64,000 bases of DNA from positions 97,340,368 through 97,404,367 of the forward strand of contig OZ026516.1 in the NCBI GenBank assembly GCA_964019695.1, in the 5' to 3' direction. Position numbers and translations under genes: made by a program. The DNA is from Loripinus fragilis (taxonomy: Eukaryota; Mollusca; Bivalvia; Lucinida; Lucinidae). A model generated the notes under the pieces. It saw only the letters and a list, made by a program, of their open reading frames with translations. It searched no databases and had not been told where the DNA came from. Below are positions 56,950 through 64,000 of the stretch, piece after piece; position 1 is the stretch's first letter; each line of letters starts with the position of its first letter.

Positions 56950-59230
56950 CATGATATATTTTATTTACAAATCAACACGCAAAATAATTCCAGTAAATCT
57001 GAGGTAACAAAAGAGTTTTGAATCGATTATCTTTAACTATATACAAAATGGAATTCAATATAGAGAAAGGTATACAATATAGAGAAAGATATACAATATA
57101 GTGAAAGATATAATGGATCATAGTTTTTTTAGATTTTCTTGCTCTACAGATCGGGATTTCCACTCTTTTTGCACATATTAGAAAATTCTTTCTTGCACAC
57201 CAGATTGAGATTTCCGCTATTTTTACCGATGTGAGATTATAACAATCCACCATGAGTGTCCTTGTAGGATAGAGGTTACTCATCCAAGGAGTCGGAATTT
57301 TAACCAGGGACGAGGCTTGATTGTTTTTCTCCAACTTTTCCAAGGTTTTTTGTCCAAACATAAAAAGTCAAATAAACGTGAAAAATTTATTTTTTACTCG
57401 TTGGATTTATGAGTTAACGAGTGTTTTTATTGGGTATTTCAATGGGTGTAAACATAGTTTGCACCTCGTTATTGACTGGAAAACACGATTGGAGCATTTG
57501 TTAAGTTGCGCAATGCAAAATAAAATCTTGCTTTGCTCCCTGTGTCATTAGCGTCACATTGCCATTATCGTCTCGTGGTGCACGTTCGGCGACGTCCTCA
57601 ACGTTACATGACGTCAGTAAGTAACAATTACCCTTTGAGTTACTTAGGTGCAATATATTTGTCCTTTGAATAACCTTTTTGGATAAAAAGAATGTTTTAC
57701 TCTCTCCATGTAAGAATGCAGTCGCGTGGTCATGTAAGATAGAAATATCTTGCATGAGCTGACAGCCTATCTTACATGGGCAAAGTTGGGAGAAAATACT
57801 TTCTAACATACCAATACATACAAGATTGAATGGTCCTTATGTAAGGTCGTTGTCGGCAATGGCTACCATGTGAGATAAGCATTACGAATACGCGATAAGC
57901 AACATGAGGCCGGTTGCTAGTGCGAGATAAGCTACACAATACATTTTAGGCGCATAACTGTATTCTTACGGAAAACGAAAGTTGCATGGTTGATCATGGT
58001 AGTTTCAATGATAACAGTTGGCCTACCTGTTGTAAAAACTGAGTATTTTACTTTAACACTTTTAAAATGCTTTAGACATGATGAATGCATTGCGATTGGT
58101 ATATTTTGACGTTCTGGGAAAGCGATCATGCTCCGGACAGCGGGAGTTTTGCCGATTTGTAAAAAGAAAACCATTTCCTCAACAAATTTACTTCCTGTTT
58201 TTGATAAGGTAATTCTTGTAAATCCATATTGGTAAAATGGCCATTTGTTTATTGTCTAAAGTGCATTTTATCGCTATTTCAAGCTGTAATAGTTGGCCTT
58301 TTTTTACAGTGGCATGCGCCATCAGTTTCTTCACCAACAAATATTATACAGTACATCGCCAAAAGTAAAATTGGTAATAAGAAAAATAATCTATCATTGT
58401 TGTTCAATGTTTACAGGAAATCCCCAGATGATCATCCCTTTTAAATATTTGATAACAGGACTGATTTCAGGTTTGCTCATTTTATAAATTACCACTACCA
58501 TATACTACCAAAATTGTGTTTTTGGCTTATTTAAGTATAGCAGATAAATTGGATTTGGTGGATATTAAAGTTTCTCACTGTATTGTTGTTGCGCTTTTAA
58601 CAAAATTAGCGATATCGATTTTTTCTTTGTAAGGTCGAGAACCCTTTGACCATCCTCGCCATTTTTCAAAGAAAATTCCACGATTTTGATTTTTTTTCCG
58701 TCCGATTTTTATGAAATTTGCATAGTTTATTCAGATACAGTCAGATCAAATTACATTTAGTCCTTATTTCATCATCTCGGTCGGGAAACCGAAAATAAGA
58801 AGCTTTTGATTTTATATTTCATACAACAACAAAAGCGGATTACACAATTAAGCCCATTGGGTACATATTTTTATCTAGAATCACAAAATACCATAAAATC
58901 GGATTTTGTCATTTGTCCACCCTACGGAAATCAGTGAAGCATAAAGGGACAAGAAATGAATTTATTGCATAGAAATTAGTACGCACGTAACTACCTGTGC
59001 CAAGATGCTCAAAACTTTCATTTCTTTATTAGTTTATCAACAATTTAAAAACTATACGTTTCTTTTCTTGAACAGTTTACTTCAGCCTCAGCCTCTTGCT
59101 GCTATTAACACAGCATTTTCAATCCTTCAACGGCAGAAACTTATGTCTTACGCTTCAGTAAACAACCTTTTTGTTATACCTTGGAGTAAACCGACTCACT
59201 AGTCTATAGTCTAAAGGGGGCCATCTATAA
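56950..59230. other. No gene recognised
   Basis: Three tandem ATATAGAGAAAG-type units (57058-57110) are visible. ORFs up to 129 codons are AT-rich, without motifs. Confidence 0.45.
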
Positions 59231-59231
59231 A

Positions 59232-59466
59232 TATGGACATCGACGCGAGAAAAACTCACTTTGTAGCATGCGAACAACAAAGGCGCAGAACAGCCTGTGA
59301 ATTCGGACATTCTGGTCAGCGCATTTATTAGTCAATCTCTATAAAGCAAGATAGCTTAAGTTATCACATGCAAAATTACAATATTCTAGGTGGTCTCTGT
59401 AGCTGAGCAGGCTGGTATGAGCATTACCCGGTCGAAGACCCCAAAGACAGGGTTGCTCGCGAAAAA
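59232..59466. mobile_element. MITE F, copy 3, diverged
   Basis: GACGCGAGAAAAACTCAC, GCATGCGAACAACAAAGGCG, TCTGTAGCTGAGCAGGCTGG and GACAGGGTTGCTCGCG in order. Shorter relics of the family lie at 250-435, 4029-4170 and 39499-39600. Confidence 0.72.
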
Positions 59467-59504
59467 ATCCTTCCAGCCAGCAAGCTATCTCGTGCCAATA
59501 TCGA

Positions 59505-59575
59505 CCCGCCAGCGAAACGCCATTCTAATGGCGTTTCGCTGACGGGCCGATAGTGGCCCGTTTTATATGGTTACA
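59505..59575. repeat. GGCGTTTCGC hairpin, copy 1
   Basis: CCCGCCAGCGAAACGCCATT pairs with AATGGCGTTTCGCTGACGGG (59507-59552). Similar hairpin at 50375-50425 (ACGAAACGCCATTAAAATGG-CGTTTCG), and a GCGGGCGGGCCGAT relic at 32040-32090. Confidence 0.8.
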
Positions 59576-59654
59576 GGGCTTATCATGTAAGTTCATAAAT
59601 AAATAATGGTCCTTTCCTTGCATTGTTCGTGAAGAGGTGCCCGTATTTATTGCA

Positions 59655-59886
59655 GATACTGTAAATTCGGAAATTTTAGCGAGAATTTTATTTTCGCGAA
59701 AAGCATTAAAATACATATTTGCGGCGTTCAAACTTCTCGACTAAGGTATGGTTTACCTATACCATGTATATCAGTAAAAGACAGAGTGATTTTGCCATTT
59801 CGCGAGGGTTTAATTTTCACGAAACTTCGCATATGCGAAGTTTCGCGAAAGTAAAACCCTCGCGAAAATTTCCGAATTTACAATAC
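59655..59886. mobile_element. MITE with ACTGTAAATTCGGAAATTTT ends
   Basis: Left end ACTGTAAATTCGGAAATTTT (59659) and right end AAAATTTCCGAATTTACA are inverted. Near the right end is a perfect palindrome CGAAACTTCGCATATGCGAA-GTTTCG (59818-59845) and a GCGAGGG/CCCTCGC pair. Confidence 0.85.
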
Positions 59887-60079
59887 ACTGCAGATATTAG
59901 TATCAGTGGTATCTGAGATTACAGTTGGTACAGCGTCTTTCTTTCATTGTCAGACAGCAGATGAGACCAACAGGGAAGAACCATATAGCCAGACATATGG
60001 CCTCAATGGGGTAGGAATCCTTGACGTAACCCATCTGAAAAACAGAAGAAAAACACTGAACAAACCGATCATGATTAGG

Positions 60080-60440
60080 CTCCGAGGTTATAAAACTTTT
60101 TTCATGCTCAACACAACTGAGAACGAAATTTCAACTCCTCTTAAAAACAAAAGTACCGAAAAGTGAAGAAGTTACTTGCTGATGTGTTATTTAACCTGCT
60201 CATAAATGTTAAAATGCCAACAATTGTTGGCATTTTAACATTTGTGAACAGGATAAATTTCGTGCTCAGCTGAGTTGAGCATGGATATAGTTTTTTTAAC
60301 CTCGGGGCCAGGCTCCGAGGATATAAAACGTTTCTCATGCTCAACTCACAATTCACATGCGTATAAGAATGTAAATTGGCCATAAAGTTTAAATTGTCAT
60401 CGATTGTTGGCATTTTAAAATGCTTGAACAGGATAAAGGA
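60080..60440. mobile_element. MITE G, copies 2 and 3 in tandem
   Basis: First copy 60080-60310 (CTCCGAGGTTATAAAACTTT to GTTTTTTTAACCTCGG) with hairpin GTTAAAATGCCAACAATTGT-TGGCATTTTAAC. A second, partial copy starts at 60311 (CTCCGAGGATATAAAACG) and ends near GGAACAGGATAAAGG-like sequence at 60440. Confidence 0.72.
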
Positions 60441-60445
60441 CACTG

Positions 60446-60660
60446 TTGCAGTAAAACCTGTCTTTAGTGGCCACTCAAAAAGAATACCAAAATTGGTTTT
60501 CGAGACCGATAATCGCTAAATGTAGGTCAAAAGTATTGCAGAATGCTCCAAGGGGAGCATTCTGCATTACTTTCGACCTTCATTAAGGTACTATTTGTCA
60601 TTTACATCCTTGTTTTGTCTATATTTGAGTGGCCGCTTAAGACGGGTTTTTTCTGTATAT
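60446..60660. mobile_element. MITE H, copy 3
   Basis: TTGCAGTAAAACCTGTC at the left and GACGGGTTTTTTCTGTAT at the right. The central hairpin TTGCAGAATGCTCC/GGGAGCATTCTGCA is at 60536-60568. Confidence 0.82.
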
Positions 60661-61181
60661 GACTGCCAGCAAAGTCCTTCTCTCACTGGCTGAAACTGCC
60701 TGTGACAGCTTTGTACAAAAGCTCATCCTTGATAGTGCCAGGATTGCTAGATTTAGCTCTCTAAGATGTTAGGATCCTTGACAAAAGTCATGTCTGCCTG
60801 TCCTCAGCTAATTTTAGATATGTTAGGAATACCAAAATATTTCAAGTAAGAATGCCTTGAATCGCTTACTCAAAAGGCAGGCTTCATTGAAGTGCGATAT
60901 GTTCATGGAATAGTAGAACATTGACAAGACTTCTATCGCTTTAGAATTGTTCACCCCGAATTTCAGCCTCATTGGGCACAGCCAAAGGAAACTGTTGTCA
61001 CCTTATACAAATGACTGGTACAGCACAAAATATATTGTGCGCTGCTTGTGATTCTTATTACGATGATATCACTGGTCATTGTATATACGAGTGCAGCTAC
61101 TACTGATAATAGATAGAACCAAGTTAATACGAGTACACTTGCATAGGATATTTCGTATGGCCGAAACACCATTATTGTGTC

Positions 61182-61995
61182 TTAAGCCTGTCTCACACAG
61201 AACACACGGCTTATACGGTTTGCCATCCGTGTAAACCGTACATACAACCGAACCAACCGTGGCCTTATCTGAGTTAAACTCGGGCCATTCGAGTGTATCC
61301 GTGAAAGCCGTGTATGATTTTTAAAACTTTTAAAAACCCGACACGGGTGCCATGTCCGGGTATAATCGTATTAGCGATCGTACAAGACCGTGAGAGACCG
61401 TGTGAGACCGTATGGGACCGTATGTACAACCGCACATGAAGTCCACTCCATGAGTGAGCTCAACCGGTTTTATACGATCGCCATACGACCAATACGGTTT
61501 CATAAGATCGCCATAAAACCAATACGGTTCAAGTACGAATTATACATGGTCATCTGTGATTTTCTTTCTTCCTCTGTTGAAAGCTCGAAAATTTGTGAAG
61601 CCAAGCCATCAAAACGAGTCAATTTTATATCAAAACATACACGAATGTGTGATTATTCGAGCATAACGAACAAAAGTCGGTGGGACCGTATGTAAACCCT
61701 GTAAATGTCCAGTTAATCGAGTAAAAGTCGTGTTAAATCGTACTAGCCGTAACAGACCGTACTAGACCATACAACAATCGTATGAAAATCGTTTTGCAAC
61801 CCGTGACAAACCTTGCTTGATCGAGTATATCCGTGCTTTGTTCGTACATAATTGTGCTACATTCGAGTCTCAACCGTACCAACACATCCCCAGGCACGGT
61901 TTGAGCTCAATACTCGTACCAGTCAACCCGTGTAATACCGAGTGTACCGTATTGGAACCGTGTGCCCAACCGTGTTCTGTGTGAGACAGGCTTAA
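61182..61995. mobile_element. 814-bp TTAA-flanked inverted-repeat element full of CCGT motifs
   Basis: Both ends carry TTAA (61182-61185, 61992-61995). Inside are inverted ends GCCTGTCTCACACAGAACAC and its complement, about 20 bp and perfect by eye. The interior is packed with ACCGT/CCGTA/ACGGT motifs, often spaced 9-11 bp (GACCGTGAGAGACCGTGTGA at 61387 and the continuing series). There is no coding capacity: the 101-codon ORF at 61390 is built from the motif series. Read as a non-autonomous TTAA-targeting (piggyBac- or Kolobok-like) element. Confidence 0.82.
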
Positions 61996-62814
61996 TGCTC
62001 TACTTTAAAAAGGGTTCCCACCATCATGGGAAAACCTGGAAAATGGACAAATAAATTCCATGCATAAAAACATCATGAAATTCGATTATTTGAAGAAAAA
62101 CCTGGAAAATCATGGAATTTAAAAATTTGGATAATGAAAAATCATGGAATTTTCATAAAAATGAGAGGAGATATAATAGGCTACCGCCTTTAATTTCTAT
62201 GAGCACTCCTGATGGCATTATTTGTTAATGCTAGGCGTCCAGGCTGGAATGATTCCTTGGACTATTACAAACAATATAGGGATGGATGCCAAGCGTGATT
62301 TTTCGATTTAAAGTCACGGTGAGGTCAAAGGTCAAGTAAGTGCAATTATGCAGAAAAATGACACATAAATACAGTAAATTATTTTCTTCATCACAAAATG
62401 CTAACAATATGAACAAAAACAGATGCAAACGAATGAAGAATGATACAGAGGCTTGCCACAGCCTCTAAATTGACTTTTGCCGAAAAATACCGTATTCATG
62501 ATAATAAACATTCAGGATCAATACAAATTTAAGAACTATATAGTCTGGGGCTAATTTAGCTTATCTTGCACCCCTAGGACAATTTTTCTTTGATGCCAAA
62601 TTGTTCATTACGACCATCTAAATGCGAAAAAAGGTCTAAAATGTACATGTCTGGGCTATGTGAAAATGCATGGTTTCCATGGCAACCCATAATGTGATTC
62701 AAGAATGGGGATGTGCCTACAAAACTACTAATAATATCTCAGCTGCTACTTGTCCTAGACATCTGAACATTGTTTCATATTAAAGCTTAGACAGTAGCCT
62801 TTCATCCATTGTCT
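61996..62814. other. No gene recognised
   Basis: Contains a short block of repeated AAAACCTGGAAAAT/ATCATGGAATTT words (62030-62160). Nothing else identifiable. Confidence 0.45.
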
Positions 62815-63915
62815 CTAATGCAAAAAATCTAAGGACCTCGGACAGTCTTAATGAAGGATTGCCCATAAAATGACCAGAGAAAAGTTTCAAAGAAAATGAT
62901 ATTTTTTCTATGAAAAAGATAGTAGGTTCAACCCTTGACTTATCCACAAAAGCCGTTTTCTCATTGGACAAGTACCAATTGAAAAATATGGGTTGAAAAC
63001 TCAGTTTTTGCTAATCATCATATAGAAAATAGAAAAAGTTTTACTCAAGTGCTTCCCCCCCCCCGTGACCAAACTAATCCTTTTGCATACTGTTGTAGTT
63101 TTACATTCAACACATCATATCAAAACGGCATGATTGGTCACGGGGGGGGGGACGCTGTAAAAATGCTCAAAAACACTTTAGCATAAAACCGTATTAGAAA
63201 AATTTATTTTGTAAAAGCCTGTAGGTAAATATCAATATGCAATGGCATGTATCTGGGCTTTAGTTATGAGTGCTTACAAAGTAATTAATTGTCTCATTTC
63301 TCAACCAAAACATATAATATGGGTACTCAAAAGAACCGTCTCATTGAGAACCGTCTCAATGAGACGGTTCCTTTAAGCACCAAATTATAGGTTAAATCTA
63401 ATGTGTAAGAAAATATTAACGATTTTATGCTCAAAAATTGTGTTTATCTAGACTGTGATATATAAAGTATGCAGTTATAATACACCTCAGTGCACAAGTA
63501 AAACTGGTTGACCTTGGAACATTACAGGTAATAGTCAAAAGTAAATGACAGCACACTTCTTTAGATGAAACAATGGAATCTTCTCAACCCGAATTTTATG
63601 CAAACGCATCACTTTTGTCTCAAGTTTTCTGCCGCAAACATAATATTTACATGTATTTAGGTGAATACTCGACGAAACTTTGATTTTCTGTGAAATAAAA
63701 TTTAGTCACAAAAAATACCCCCATCCCTAAACCCTAGAGTCCTGGCATAATTATGCAATATTTTCAAAATATTTTTATTGTGCTAGGTGCACTAAATGTT
63801 AAGGTTTGATTTAAGCTCAAAACTATAGTTGTCAGTTATGCATTATCTTAGCCAGAGGCTGTCAAAATTTGGGCAGATTAAATGGGAAACTGTCCGAGGT
63901 CCTTCATCTACTTCG
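62815..63915. repeat. Dispersed repeat L, copy 2, with repeat I insert
   Basis: Same landmarks in the same order as the copy at 6890. An inner inverted pair CCCCCCCGTGACCAA/TTGGTCACGGGGGGG lies at 63055-63155. Repeat I (63290-63475, hairpin AACCGTCTCAATGAGACGGTT) takes the place occupied differently in copy 1. Confidence 0.75.
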
Positions 63916-63927
63916 CACAAATACCGG

Positions 63928-64000
63928 GCCGCGTAGCGCAGTCGGTAACGTGTCTGGCAACAGATGCGAGTCTGACTGCAGATCCAGGGGTCGCGAGTTC
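63928..64000 (+). mobile_element. tRNA-derived SINE head, cut by window end
   Basis: GGGCCGCGTAGCGCAGTCGG (A-box region) and GGGGTCGCGAGTTC (start of B box) up to the last base of the window. A tRNA gene cannot be excluded without the rest. Confidence 0.6.

Noticed and set aside
56972..57361. 129-codon minus-strand ORF
   Set aside because: AT-rich, isoleucine/tyrosine-heavy, partly made of ATATAGAGAAAG units, with no family resemblance.
61390..61695. 101-codon ORF
   Set aside because: Built from the CCGT motif series inside a non-coding inverted-repeat element.

Overview
This window looks like gene-poor, AT-rich, repeat-laden DNA from an animal nuclear genome. The organism is most likely a marine bivalve mollusc; this is an inference from the repeat types: AAGGGCAATAACTC tandem units, an AGCTCACC-GAAGGCTCA repeat, DIRS-type retroelements, tRNA-derived SINEs and many small inverted-repeat elements. 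There are no operons, Shine-Dalgarno signals or long bacterial-style ORFs.

Only one host gene could be assembled. It lies on the minus strand and encodes a BRI3 (brain protein I3)-like small membrane protein. Its three coding exons are at 16744-16717 (28 nt), 11361-11111 (251 nt) and 6839-6708 (132 nt). Their splice sites and phases fit exactly and give 136 residues: a Tyr-Pro-rich N-terminus, a cysteine pair, one hydrophobic segment and a second cysteine pair. Its introns (about 5.4 and 4.3 kb) and its 3' flank are full of repeats.

The rest is mobile DNA. (1) Two DIRS-like tyrosine-recombinase retrotransposons, both broken. One is on the minus strand (about 37.3 to 32.6 kb) and is interrupted by a truncated LINE tail. 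The other is on the plus strand (51.6-54.8 kb) and is followed by a complex repeat-inverted repeat terminus at 55.18-55.53 kb. (2) LINE debris: an RT-bearing copy at 13.8-12.0 kb (minus) with a poly-Thr microsatellite directly after its YVDD motif; an endonuclease fragment at 15.2 kb; a C-terminal fragment with a 3' tail at 14.9-13.8 kb; a plus-strand C-terminal fragment at 42.5-42.9 kb; at least ten truncated 3' tails; and a second LINE 3' end at 28.3-28.9 kb. (3) tRNA-derived SINEs at 1.1, 2.0, 2.6, 30.2, 30.8 and 63.9 kb. (4) At least ten families of short inverted-repeat elements (MITE-like). Four of these share a GATCAGACTGC hairpin module. (5) A 5-kb foldback-like element at 43.6-48.6 kb, whose arms are made of repeated units carrying GTTACATATGTTAC palindromes. 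(6) An 814-bp TTAA-flanked element at 61.2-62.0 kb filled with roughly 10-bp-spaced CCGT motifs. (7) A decayed protein-coding fragment of a recognisable but uncharacterised invertebrate family at 30.4-31.5 kb, split by a SINE.

The strongest candidates for something not yet described are the foldback element, the decamer-rich TTAA element and the shared hairpin module. All assignments come from reading the sequence; no database comparison was run.
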